Of a DNA stretch of 64,000 nt, positions 48,101 to 57,837 are shown in pieces. The DNA comes from Syngnathus acus (taxonomy: Eukaryota > Chordata > Actinopteri > Syngnathiformes > Syngnathidae). The stretch lies in contig NC_051089.1 in the NCBI RefSeq assembly GCF_901709675.1, positions 14,869,976-14,933,975 of the forward strand, read 5' to 3'. Position 1 is the first letter of the stretch; each line of letters starts with the position of its first letter. Under the pieces are notes generated by a model, which saw only the letters and a list, made by a program, of their open reading frames with translations, searched no databases and was not told the origin of the DNA. The position numbers and the translations under genes were made by a program.

Positions 48101-51100
48101 CTAATCGAGGTCTTTTCATATACAATATTCTATTCCATTAGTGGCAAGCTCCAATCGACTATCATGTTCGCGTTACTTCCAGCGCCACACTGATAAAACA
48201 CATATTGTTTCCTAAAGAACACTGACTGAGACTCACTTGGGTGTGAGGTGAGGGTCACCATAGGGAGCGTAGGGAGACATGTTTAAGAGGAACTCTTTCG
48301 GTGGGTAGGAGCTCCACCTCTGTTGCACATTGCTGCTGTCATTGTTATTCCAAAAGTCTCTGTCGAGCTCACTGCAAGCAGAGAATGTGTGAAAGACAGT
48401 TAAACAACATAAGACATAGGACACCCAAGCATCATAACAAGGAGAGAAGACAGGTGATTAAATATAAACCACAGTCCAATTTTTAAAAGTGAGCACAAAG
48501 TTGTTTTTGTTACATTTTTTAGATATCACTGTGATATAATCAATTATTCACATGATAAAAATAGAGGCTTGCTGCACCAGTTAGAATGCTAAAAGGCGAG
48601 CTATTTACTCAGAAACCTGACATAAATCATTTCCATGTGTCTCCCATCTGCAAATTTCCTGTCACCTACTTGATGGCTTTATTTTCCCCTCGACCTCTCA
48701 CAGACTCTGGAGAACTGGCAGCTTCCACCCCGGGCTTGTTTCTCTTCCCCTGTGGACAGACAAGGTAGAAGATAATGGGGGGGATACTTTTGGATGATAT
48801 ACTACATGTCCAGTTGCTGTTCTGTCAATGGGCCACTTGTTTGCATTGAGTAGTTTTATTGGGTAAAAAATATTGCTCGGGTCATTTACACAGAAAAAAA
48901 GAAATAATTAGAAAACATTTTCACTGCAGGTTATAAAAGTAGTACCTATTATTCTTCCAGTAAAATATTACCTGCTTTAGTGGAATTAATATTATTTATC
49001 AACAATGATAAATAAAGAAAACAATGGAATAATCAGAAGACGATACAAAGAGGGATTGTTGGAGGTAAGATGTTTTTGTGTTTCAAGTACGTACATGGGA
49101 CAAACAAACAAACAAACAAACTACAGAAATTTGGCAAAGAGTGGAAGTAAGGTGCTGAAATAGACAAGCCAGGGACAGGCTAGCGGTAGCAGGAGCATGA
49201 ATGACAAAAGGAGAACCTGATCATGAGGCAGCATGAGACCATCAACACAGATTAGGGAGAAGGCATACACGCAGGCACACAGATAGATTGCTGCAATATT
49301 ACATTACTTGAAAAACAAAATACAAGAAAAGAGCTAATCAGTGTGCCACTGTGCCGCTCCCAACCCAATATAATGCATCTTTGTTTATAAAGCGCTTTAC
49401 TTTTGTGAAATGTCCAATGCATCAAGGCATTTTCAGGAATCGAATGACATATTCTCCAAGTACTTCCAGGTCATCTCGTTTGGATTGGAAAGGAAACCAA
49501 AAATGGACATGAGTGGGCAGGAGCCAATTGTAGCATAGTACACCATAGACTGTGAGCCAGCCAGTCAATTGTAGAGTGTGTTCAATATAACCATCCACAC
49601 GCACATTCATGCCTAAGTAGAAATTTGAATTTTCAATGAATTTAACATGCAAATGGTGCAGTGCATGAAGGAGATGCACGGGGGGAACATGCAAACAGGG
49701 TGCTGAGATTGAAACCCAAGACTTCTGCACTTGAAGGCAGACGTGCTATCTTTCAGTAAATCAAGCCACTTTCAAAATCAATTTATAATATTCAATGTCT
49801 GTATCTATGATTTCTTATGAAGAAAAACATTTGTTGGGGTTTATAGATTTTACCATTGGAGCGGAAATGGACTGAAAAGACAACATGTAATTATACCAAA
49901 CAAAATAGGACAAAGGCGGAACTGCATTAGCATCATGGAGGCACTGACTAGACGATAGAATGAAAATGGTGACACTTTGACAAGGACATGGAGATCAAAA
50001 GATAACAGGACAAATGCAAACCAGACGTTTTCGATATAAAGGGGACAGACAAATGATAACAGAAAAACGATGATCAGCAGGATAAGTACAGATAAGCAAT
50101 AAGTTTACAATGATACTGATGGCTGATATTAAGGAGTAAGAGGGTGCATATGTTGCCTTATATTTACAGTGGAACTAAAAATGCACAGCCACAGCCATGT
50201 TTTGTAATGTGAGCAGCCTTTCAAGCTCATAATTTGCTGAAGCAATTTTTGATTTGATTACATTGGTCAATTGTTTTGGTAAGGGAAGCGAAAGCCTATC
50301 CCGGTTGACTTACGCTTGGCATGCAAACAATTTTAGAAGCTATCTTCTCCTAAGTATTCTCAAATTGCCTTCCACAGAAATTCAAAGCGAACAATTTACT
50401 GGTATACGTAAGTGCTCAACCCGAAGCCTAATTTTGAGCTATGAGTTGACTGCTCTCACAATGCTATTGAGTTGGTGTTCCACTTTATTCTTTCAGTGCT
50501 CAGTGGCAATAATGCTCTTTTCAACATGTTGTAATCTAGCAAATAAATCACGAAAAAGATGAAGGCATTTCTGTCAATTTAACACCAGAATTTGAACTAA
50601 TGCTCAGACCGGAGGAGTATTGGTTTGCATGGAATGGAATCTCAACTCCAAGTTGCAGTCAGGTTAATTAGAATGTGACTGTTGATATATAACTGACAAG
50701 GTGTGCGATGACTCTCACCACAGTCGGTTGCGAGAGGACAGGAAATGGATGCATGGATATGAACTGATGACGATTGTTGGAGATGCGACCTTTCTGACAT
50801 TTCTGTACACCTGTGTGACACTGATAAAAGGTGATGATGACACGTATTGGATGGTGACACTGAATGGTTTCAGTCCTCTTCACTTCAATTCTATATTGTT
50901 CCTCTGACTGTCAGTTTCTCACACAACCCTTGTTGAGTCTTAAGCTATAACGTAAGAACTGGGTCACCTTTTTTATCATGAGTATCTGTACACTTATTAC
51001 AAAAGAAGGGTATACGTACACATATATATATATATATATATATGTGTACACACACACATACGGATATACGTATATACACACACACACACATTTACATAAA

Positions 51101-53724
51101 TTGTCAAAATTACTCCAAAATCAGTGCAAAACTAAAACAGTATGATGAAGTCTGGCATTTTACAGCAGTATTTAGACTATTTGTGTCCCCGGTTCAAACC
51201 ACCAGACAAAGCAAAAATGACATGATGCGACTCGAACTGTATAGGTAGAATCACATTTGCTCCAACAGCAGAGCCGATTGCTCCGAGCGATTCTTATTAG
51301 CATATGAATCATTAGTATGGTGCTGGAGGTTTGAGGCAAGCAGCCACGACACACAAAGCTCGTGGCCCACAAAGCCCTGATGACAGAGCGCAGTAAAGTT
51401 TCCGATTGTGCTTGCTGTCAGGGACAAATATGCAAACCTTTCTTTGGCTCCGGTGCCTTGTACTCTGCATGAACAACATGAAGTAAACACTCACTGAACA
51501 CATTCTGTCCAAGGTCACAGAATGGAGAAAGCAAAAAGCGTGACTGCCCACATGAGTGCAGTTTACTTTCAATGGCCAAATGTTACGGGCTAGAACATGG
51601 CAGGCTGCAAAATGTTGAATGTGTTTGTCATTAAAGCCATCTGCTTTCAGTTCTATAAACTTATAATACTGATGTCATGCTGTACTTTTTAAACTTTCCT
51701 ACTGACCAATAAATAAGAAAAAGAAGGGAGAACGGTCTCCATATTTATTTATCATCAGAAGGGGTATATGAGCCGTTCTTTGTCTGGCCCTTCACCTAGA
51801 ACCCTTTGCCATGGGTGACCCAGCCAGGGGCATAAAGCCCCAGACAACTTGTCTCCTTGGATCATTAGGACATGCAAACCCCTCCACCACGATAAGGAGG
51901 GATTGTTCTTATTATTATTATTCCAATCATTGTGGTGTACATTGTATTCTTGTTCATTTTTCTTCTGCTCGGCTGCTCTTAGTGTACTTGAACTCGCCCT
52001 TTAATACAACACTCCCCAGACAGATATTCAACTTCACCACTGGATGCTGGATTAACGATGTCGAGACACAGCAGTCAGTCTCAAAACCAACTTTCCACAA
52101 GTGTGCCCGCTGAGTCCTCTCCTGTATAGGCAGTACACACATGACACCAGACAATGCCGTCATTAAATTTGAAAACCACCATGTTAATTGGTCTCATCTC
52201 TGATGGAGACTAGACAGCATACAAGAGATGAGGTCATAGTTTGGTGGGGTGGTGTGTGGATAACAATTTACCGTATTTTCCGTACTATAAGGCGCACCGG
52301 ATTATAAGGCGCACCTTTAATGCATGGCCCATTTTAAAACTTAGTCCATATATAAGGCGCACCGGATTATAAGGCGCACCTTCAATGAATGTCCCATTTT
52401 AAAACTTTGTCCATATATAAGATATAAACATTTGGCCCGTGGGCCGGACTTTGGACACGCCTGCTGTAGTGGCTCAATATTGGTCCATATGTAAGGCGCA
52501 CCTGATAATAAGGCGCACTGTCGGCTTTTGAGAAAATTGGAGGTTTTTAATTGCGCCTTATAGTGCGGAAAATACGGTACAACTCATTGTGGGTTTAGTG
52601 AGCAGGAAATATGGTGCCCATCTTCAAGTTTCTGGGGATACACATAAACTCAGACTTTCAATTTAGCTTAAACATGTCAGCAGTGGTAAATGATGAATGC
52701 CAATATTCTCAATAAAGGCAGCATGGTAGATACTGGTTAAGGCACATGTCATTTGTATTCGAAGCATCAACATCAATAAAAAGGGACAGAAGTGCCACAG
52801 GGTATGAATTACTAAGATCTCAAATAGTGAGCTTTAAATTGTGTGTTCTCTCGAACAGATTGTGTGCGCTGTTGCGCGTGATTTACTAAGACTGTGATCT
52901 TTTGCAAGGGTTCCAAATAGCAGGTGCCAAATTGCATGTTTTCGTCACGCTAGCAGATTGCAGATTGTGCCTGATGTTGACGACGAGACAAAAAGTGGTG
53001 AAAACTGCCTTATTTATAAGAGGGTTTAGCCTTGATGGTTTTCACCATGGAACATTTGGAAGAGCACTGTAAGCGTAAAATGAAGTTTGAAGTGATGGAA
53101 TTGGATGTGTTAGTGGAAGAGACTGACTTTGTAAGAGAGGAAAAATGCTCACACTTTTGTGTATTCTGCATGGAGTGTGTGTGAGTTTGATTTTGTTACA
53201 ATAATTGCTGATCTTTAAGTGCCCAAAAAAGTTGGCTATCTATTGCACATTTACTTAAAATATGTCCAGGTCTCATTGGCATTTATTATTATTATTATGC
53301 AGCATCTGGAAAATTATGTTCTCTGAAATGATCCAGATATGTGGAAATCCAGAATTGAAAGGACTTTTTTTTGGTCATAAGGGTCAAGGCATGCCACCTT
53401 CTTGTGTCAAGTCCAAGTTAGCCCTCACATCGTTCAGAATCTCCAAAATTACGGTATTGACGATATTTTTAAAACAATTTGTATTGGCATTTCAAAAATG
53501 TTTAAACAAGTGGAAAAGTCCCATTATTAATGGTATGTATGCTCTCATAGACGCTCTTGGATTGGAATGGTTAACTGACACAGCAGCTGATGGATTAGAG
53601 AAGCATACTTAGTTACTTACCAGTTTACGCTGACACCATGTGCAGACGCCACATAGAGCTACCAGCCAAAGGGCACATACTAGGAATGCCAAAGACACCA
53701 GGAATACACTGAGAGACACTGAAC
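21168..53724 (-). CDS. syt7: Synaptotagmin-7, 5'-incomplete
   Basis: Constant exons in transcript order: 53621-53724, 48670-48749, 27423-27558, 22634-22901, 22301-22470, 21913-22027, 21560-21759 and 21168-21272. They join in frame to 391 residues plus the missing first exon. The first has a hydrophobic membrane anchor followed by [11 protein letters not shown], with Cys residues suited to palmitoylation, then GKRNK. The linker ends [26 protein letters not shown]2A starts at [20 protein letters not shown], keeps its Ca2+-binding Asp residues ([27 protein letters not shown]) and has the [20 protein letters not shown] polybasic strand. C2B has [21 protein letters not shown] and [15 protein letters not shown], and ends AQWHALKA. 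Syt7 is a high-affinity Ca2+ sensor for slow exocytosis, synaptic facilitation and lysosome fusion. Four cassette exons in the linker are listed separately. The start-codon exon was not found and is probably beyond 64 kb. Confidence 0.97.
22902..27422. other. syt7 intron before the first C2A exon
   Basis: About 4.5 kb without a recognised exon. It contains a T-run near 23417-23430 and otherwise AT-rich sequence; I see no gene. Confidence 0.5.
33764..33940. repeat. 90-bp tandem duplication within a GATACC-rich repeat
   Basis: ATACCTAGCATCGGTACTCA at 33764 recurs at 33854, and both units run on through CCCATTCCTA, TATTTTTGATAATCTC and TCGTAAAATAATAAA with few differences. The preceding 250 bases contain several GATACC and ATCGGAAC motifs seen in teleost interspersed repeats, so the duplication seems to lie at the edge of an older element. 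Confidence 0.8.
34882..35277. mobile_element. MITE with CCGTATTTTCC termini, copy 2
   Basis: Left end CCGTATTTTCCGGACTATAG and right end CTTATAGTCCGGAAAATACG-G form long inverted repeats, flanked by TA on both sides. GGTGCGCCTTATA and its variants recur inside. No coding capacity. Located in a syt7 intron. Confidence 0.85.
38285..38375. repeat. Retroelement-tail-like fragment with GATGATAAT microsatellite
   Basis: GATGATAATGATGAGGATAA runs into TGATAGAACTTTATTTATCC then CATAGCAGGGAAATTCAC. This matches the pattern of a common fish interspersed repeat (ACTTTATTgATCCC...GGGAAATTC). It is short and truncated. Confidence 0.5.
38762..38884 (-). CDS. syt7: syt7 linker cassette exon D
   Basis: 123 bases (41 codons), entered and left in phase 2, so it can be included or skipped without breaking the frame. 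It encodes [19 protein letters not shown] followed by [20 protein letters not shown] and K. The acceptor is the CCAG at 38885-38888; a nearer AG just before the CAATTGG segment would shift the frame to a stop, so the longer exon is preferred. The donor is AG|gtaaat. The clean, conserved-looking peptide suggests a real isoform-specific part of the Syt7 linker. Confidence 0.8.
38885..41079. other. syt7 intron
   Basis: About 2.2 kb with no exon or recognisable mobile element. The open frames here are short and unmatched. Confidence 0.5.
41080..41427 (-). CDS. syt7: syt7 linker cassette exon C
   Basis: 348 bases (116 codons), phase 2 in and out, with consensus acceptor (tttttgctcag) and donor (gtaagt). 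The peptide starts [18 protein letters not shown], continues with Pro-, Gln- and Ser-rich sequence, then a Gly/Arg-rich block (about [13 protein letters not shown]), and ends [18 protein letters not shown]. It is a low-complexity, basic addition to the linker. The GC content is far above that of the flanking introns, as expected of constrained coding sequence. Confidence 0.85.
41428..45744. other. syt7 intron
   Basis: Holds a diverged interspersed-repeat fragment at 42115-42235 and a splice-flanked 37-base segment at 43676-43712 whose phase does not fit the cassette exons. No other exon recognised. Confidence 0.5.
42115..42235. repeat. Dispersed retroelement-tail-like fragment
   Basis: GGAATGTGGGAAGAAGCCAG, CACACAAGCACGACGAGGAC and ATGCAAATTCCATACAGG follow the order of the common teleost repeat that reads GGAATGTGGGAGGAAGCC...GAACATGCAAACTCCACACAGG. 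Confidence 0.65.
45745..45945 (-). CDS. syt7: syt7 linker cassette exon B
   Basis: 201 bases (67 codons), phase 2 in and out, acceptor gtccgtctcag and donor gtaagt. The peptide is Gly-, Ser- and Ala-rich ([19 protein letters not shown]...), with an Arg/Ser stretch ([15 protein letters not shown]) and ends [10 protein letters not shown]. Its high GC content contrasts with the AT-rich introns. It is probably an alternatively included segment of the linker. Confidence 0.83.
45946..48236. other. syt7 intron
   Basis: No exon recognised. A (TTTA)n-like tract lies at about 47040-47075. Confidence 0.5.
48237..48371 (-). CDS. syt7: syt7 linker cassette exon A
   Basis: 135 bases (45 codons), phase 2 in and out, acceptor ctctgcttgcag and donor gtgagt. 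It encodes [19 protein letters not shown] followed by [20 protein letters not shown] and PHLTP. This aromatic and Asn-rich peptide closely resembles a linker segment of long mammalian SYT7 isoforms as I remember them. Confidence 0.85.
48372..48669. other. Short syt7 intron
   Basis: 298 bases between the constant exon at 48670-48749 and cassette exon A. Nothing else is seen in it. Its small size contrasts with the multi-kilobase introns around it. Confidence 0.6.
49480..49770. repeat. Dispersed retroelement-tail-like fragment
   Basis: CCATCCACACGCACATTCAT, GAACATGCAAACAGGGTGCT, GATTGAAACCCAAGACTTCT and GAAGGCAGACGTGCTATC occur in the order seen in the common teleost repeat (CACTCACATTCA...AACATGCAAACTC...TTGAACCC...GAGGCAGACGTGCTAACC). 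Confidence 0.65.
51023..51091. repeat. (TA)n and (CA)n microsatellites
   Basis: A TA run of about 20 bases is followed by CA runs near 51049-51058 and 51077-51091. Confidence 0.85.
52271..52577. mobile_element. MITE with CCGTATTTTCC termini, copy 3
   Basis: Left end CCGTATTTTCCGTACTATAA and right end CGCCTTATAGTGCGGAAAAT-ACGG are inverted repeats, with TA on both outer flanks. ATAAGGCGCACCGGATTATA recurs inside. The middle contains an unrelated GGCCCGTGGGCCGGACTTTG segment (about 52426-52470) that looks like a piece of a hAT-type element. Confidence 0.85.
52806..53220. repeat. Dispersed repeat, copy 1 (second copy at 60987)
   Basis: ATTACTAAGATCTCAAATAG..TTTAAATTGTGTGTTC and, 230 bases on, CATGGAACATTTGGAAGAGC match, in the same order, sequence at 60987-61430. 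The spacing differs, so the copies have diverged by insertions. After CATGGAACATTTGG there is a short open frame in this copy that resembles nothing I can name. The type of element is unknown; a Harbinger-like DNA transposon is one guess. Confidence 0.5.
53621..53724 (-). CDS. syt7: syt7 transmembrane exon (most 5' exon found)
   Basis: 104 bases, entered in phase 1 (acceptor cccacttag) and ending in phase 0 at AAACTG|gtaagt. It encodes [20 protein letters not shown] followed by [14 protein letters not shown], so the whole membrane anchor and the Cys-rich juxtamembrane motif lie in this one exon. The preceding exon should encode a short luminal N terminus ending one base into a codon. Confidence 0.9.
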
Positions 53725-56700
53725 CTAAGTGGGAGAGACAGAGGAAGGTGGACACACAAAGAGGAGAAAAATCAATTGAGGTTCCAGTTAAAACATCTTA
53801 GCTTTGTGTTTGCTGAATTGAAGGGCTGACACAAGGGTGACAGAACTCCATGCTGTAGAAATACATAATGCCAATTGGGAGCCAAGCCCTCTGATGCTCT
53901 GACCTGGATTCCCTTTCGATTCATCATCATCTGCTAGTTGTTATCAGCGAGAGTAAGAAGTGTTAAAAAGAACTGTTTCGTGCTCGTGCTCTGTGTATAA
54001 ATAGACGATGTGCACGTGTCAGGAAGAGATCATATCAAGGGGCCACAAGCCATGCAATTACTCGCTTCCGTTTTTTCTCGCAGCTACTCGATGTTGTAAA
54101 TCCTCCAGCAACTTGGTTGCCGCCTCGCTAGATGAAAATATCTTCTGTATTCCTTTTAATTAGACACTCACCACTGCAAACAATGAGCTCACAAGTGTCA
54201 AATTCCTTCCACCTGCAAAATTAAGCAAACCGATGAATCACTCTTTTATCCCCTCCAAATCTTTTTTTTTTTTTTCTGCCTCATGAACACTAATGAATAT
54301 TTTAAGATGAAGAGAGAGTAGATTTAGGCAAACATTTTTAGCAAAATAAGAATAAAAAAAATCTCTCCTTGCCCACATACCACACATAAAATTCACACAT
54401 AAAATTCCACATATCTAAAATATAATTTACCTTTTTGGATATGTTATGGTCTGGGCGGGTTGAGGACCCAATTGCAGGGAAGCACGGATGCAAGCCAGGT
54501 GTGTACTCCAAAAGGATTTATTACAAAAATGTAACTCAAATAAGGGACTACTATGGAATCATCAAAAACCCAAATTACCTACATTCCAAAAAGTGGATAC
54601 AAAGTAGACATTCCACACAATACTCATTATGATGTGACAAATAACAAATGATATTATTCATATATTATTATTTATATATATCCTGTATATGTAAATATAT
54701 ATGTATGTATAAAATCAGTATGCTATGGGTGAGCAACGGATTACTTGAAGATGAGGCACCTGCTGTGTTGTGTTCGGTATCATGCTGGGTCCCTCCTGTG
54801 GCTTCAAGTGTAAACAAGACACTCTTGCAGGTAAAGTGCAATAAGTCGAATGCTCTCATTCATACTCAATGTGTGTTTTAGAGCCACGATTGAATATAAA
54901 TGACAAATTGATACTCAGTTGTTAATCAAATTCAATGCAATGGTATTTCCTTTTAAGCAGAAATGCTGAAGATTGTTTTTTCTCCCTGCTGTGTTCGCTC
55001 ATTGTTATTCCTGTCTACCCATCATTCTGCCCGCAGCCTCTGTTGTCTCGGCAATATTTTCATTTCTGGTAATGTCATGATTTATGACACAGATGAACTG
55101 CTAATTTGAAAAGAATATTCTTGTTTGCGTCTCTGCCGCCCGCAAATGACATACTTGTGCTATTTGTTTCAAATTGTGTAGAAATTCACCGCTCACCTCA
55201 GATACCACTCAAGCACCACAGTCGGCACGGTGGAAAGCAAATGAGAAAACTGAGAGCAAGTGGGCCGTGATATTTCTCCGTCTAAGTGGCACAGCGGTAA
55301 TGATGGCCAAAAATACAAACAGAATATCTGCAGTTTTTCTTTGCCAGAAATGCACTTATCAATATTGATGTCTTCGCTTAATCTAGTAACTTTGCCTGTG
55401 AACTCAGCATGAAGTTAGCAAAGGTGAGTGCCCAGCAGGCTCATCTTCCACCCTTGCCTCTCTGTTAAATTACTCCACATTGTCCTTTAGTATTTCTGCC
55501 CATGCTTTTCCTCCCTCTGCGTGCTCTCCATCCACCTACTGCGTTGACGAGCTTGTGCTCGAGCAACTCAGCCCACTCTTGGAGTCTCGTGCAACTCATA
55601 GAATATATACACTCAATCACATACAACCTGCAGAGGAGCATCTCTTCTATAATATGGAGGAAGTCAAGCACTCTGGGAGGTGACCCCTGTGTGTCACTCA
55701 AGCCACAAGCACTAGCCAGTAGTGCTAATTGAGATCTTACTAGAATTCACTCTCATGGTATTCATACTAGATATAAAGTACAGAAGTTTGGTAGCAGTTG
55801 TATTAAGCTGGCATATTTTTTTTTTTTCTTGACAAACACATTGTTTTTGCCAAACATTTTATGGTAGTGATTAAGACAATTTATGCAGAGCACAGCACGA
55901 CAAGGGTCTCAGAAAAGATTCTCCATTACTAGTGAGTAAGCAGTTACTGAGAAGTTCTATTGCAAGATTTTTTTCGAGCATAATGTGTAGATTTTGCGAG
56001 TGGTACTGTAGTGTAATAAACATTTAATCAAGAAAGATTTTATTTAAATGCATGCTCACAAAGCATATTATGTATTCAAAATGAAAATTAAGTGTTGGGC
56101 ATGTGGAGAAAGAAATATAGAAAAATAAATGAAAAATTAGATATTCAATTATTTATTGCTTGCCTTAAGTAGAATCTCACATTGCATTATGGCCAACAGT
56201 CAAATCTGGGTTAGTTATTGCACACGGTGTTGCAAATTAATTATAATGATAAATAGTGCTCAAGGTTAACGCTGGATGGGTTAGCTTGCATGCTTCTTCT
56301 TGGCAGCGAGTTGCAGAGGCCAGAGAAATACAACAGCTAGTGTTTGGTGCCGGCCATTATAATATTTTGAATTCTTCAGCAGTTTTGACATCAGACATGC
56401 AGCTATGATACAAGCCCCCTGCGTCATTCTACTATTGGGGCTTTCACATAGAGACCATCGTAGGACTACCTCTTCAGTAAAAGCTCTATGTACTGATATT
56501 GATGCATCTATCCATATACACACACAAGGATATATAGCAAGAGGTGTCCATAAACATCACTGACAATTTCTTGATCAAATATAAGAAGAGTTGAGCATGC
56601 TATATGTAATTTTTGCAACCAGAGAGACACCGATGTGGAACACTCATTATAATATACTTATTGTAGCATATCATGAATATACGGGGACAGTGCCGGTTCT

Positions 56701-56866
56701 GGCAGGGCCATCACAACATTGGACGATGGCTCACGAGTGCAACAGCCCAAAATGGTGCCCCTAGTGGTAGTATAATTAATTATTTAAATAATTTGGTCAT
56801 TAATTACCTCTAGTTGTAGCAGAAATTGTGCCCAGAGTGCGGAAAACCCAAGTTGTTGCTTAATTC

Positions 56867-57187
56867 CACAGGTGTCAAACTCAAGGCCTGGGGGCCAGAT
56901 ACGGTCCACCACATCATTTTATGTGGCCCGCGAAGACAAATTGTGCATCAAACTCATGTGTCATTACTAGAATTGCAAATTGTCTTCACTTTTAATATCT
57001 TTTTTTTTTTATTTGACCAGTTTTTATTCTGATTTGAAAAGGAGTTATTTGTCAGTTTGTTTTGTAGCTTTTACTGTATATAATATGAGGTGCTCATACA
57101 TTTATTTGGGTTGACAGTCATAATAGCCCTCCGAAAGAAGCTATGACTACAATGCGGCCCGTGAAAAAAATGAGTTTGACACCCCTG
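56867..57187. mobile_element. hAT-type nonautonomous element with 8-bp target duplication
   Basis: The left end CACAGGTGTCAAACTCAAGG and right end ATGAGTTTGACACCCCTG are inverted repeats of the form CAGGGGTGTCAAACTCA. The interior has the typical GGGGGCCAGAT and ATGTGGCCCGCG motifs and no transposase frame. The flanks CTTAATTC (56859-56866) and CTTTATTC (57188-57195) are an 8-bp duplication with one mismatch, as expected of hAT transposition. Length 321 bp. Confidence 0.85.
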
Positions 57188-57272
57188 CTTTATTCAGACA
57201 CACACGTTTAGTTCCAACCAGCATTGTGCAGTGTATTACAGCGTTATTATGTTACAATAGGAAGTACCTTGT

Positions 57273-57330
57273 GCTATCCGGTTTCGAACGGCGTGTTAGT
57301 CAAATATGATAACCACTCCACTATGGAAAC
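57273..57330 (-). pseudogene. tRNA-Val(AAC) pseudogene, internally deleted
   Basis: The minus strand reads GTTTCCATAGTGGAGTGGTT, ATCATATTTGACTAACACG and then CCGTTCGAAACCGG. This follows vertebrate tRNA-Val(AAC), with anticodon loop CTAACAC and T loop TTCGAAA. About 14 bases are missing between the anticodon loop and the T arm (the 3' anticodon stem, variable loop and part of the T stem), and the 3' acceptor strand (ATAGCAC) no longer pairs with GTTTCC. It cannot fold as a tRNA. It lies 70 bases from the tRNA-Asp-like gene, in the opposite orientation. Confidence 0.75.
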
Positions 57331-57400
57331 CTCTGCTATCAGTGCCTTTACAAAGGTTAGGGTGCTACTGGGCACTCACGCCCAATGACTGTTAGGCCAT

Positions 57401-57472
57401 TCCTCGTTAGTATCGTGGATAGTATCTCCGCCTGTCACGCGGAAGACCAGGATTCGATTCCCTGGCGGGGAG
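57401..57472 (+). tRNA. tRNA-Asp (anticodon GUC), possibly decaying
   Basis: A 72-base segment from TCCTCGTTAGTATCGTGG to CCTGGCGGGGAG. The acceptor stem (TCCTCGT with GCGGGGA, two wobble pairs), the anticodon stem (TCCGC with GCGGA) and the loop CTGTCAC with anticodon GTC are intact, as in vertebrate tRNA-Asp. In the T arm (CAGGA-TTCGATT-CCCTG) the pair next to the loop is A-C where G53-C61 is nearly invariant, which also damages the internal B box (GATTCGATTCC for GGTTCGANTCC). There is no strong T-run terminator directly after it. It may be weakly active or a young pseudogene. Confidence 0.75.
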
Positions 57473-57815
57473 TTTATTTCTTTGTGTGAAACAGCGTTCA
57501 GGTAGGTTGTCTTCCAAGTGTGTTAACCTGGGTTTGCAGTAGAGTTATACTAGCTGCATTGGTTATTGTGTATCAAAAGATTCCTCTTTGGCAAAACACA
57601 GATGTTGATGTGTTTTGGTTCAGAACAACTGAAGCACTGCAAACAAAGCATATGCTCAAATACTTGAGCGACAGGTATTTTTTTTCACAGTCTGCAAGCT
57701 GTGACAGCTGTGATCTGTTGCTTGTAATGAGGAGGATCTAGAGGTTTACTCCGTGTGACAAGGCAGGCTTCGGGTGAGAGAACATTTGAAAGATCATGAT
57801 GATCATACACATGTT

Positions 57816-57837
57816 AAGGAGGAGGAGGAGGAGGAGA
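57816..57837. repeat. (GGA)n microsatellite
   Basis: Six or seven GGA/GAG units in a row. Confidence 0.85.

Larger units (their letters stand above)
48750..53620. other. syt7 intron after the transmembrane exon
   Basis: About 4.9 kb without a recognised exon. It holds a diverged interspersed repeat at 49480-49770, TA and CA microsatellites near 51023-51091, MITE copy 3 at 52271-52577 and a dispersed repeat at 52806-53220. Confidence 0.5.

Noticed and set aside
51023-51091. TA/CA tract considered as a replication origin or structured regulatory site
   Set aside because: It is an ordinary dinucleotide microsatellite with no supporting context.
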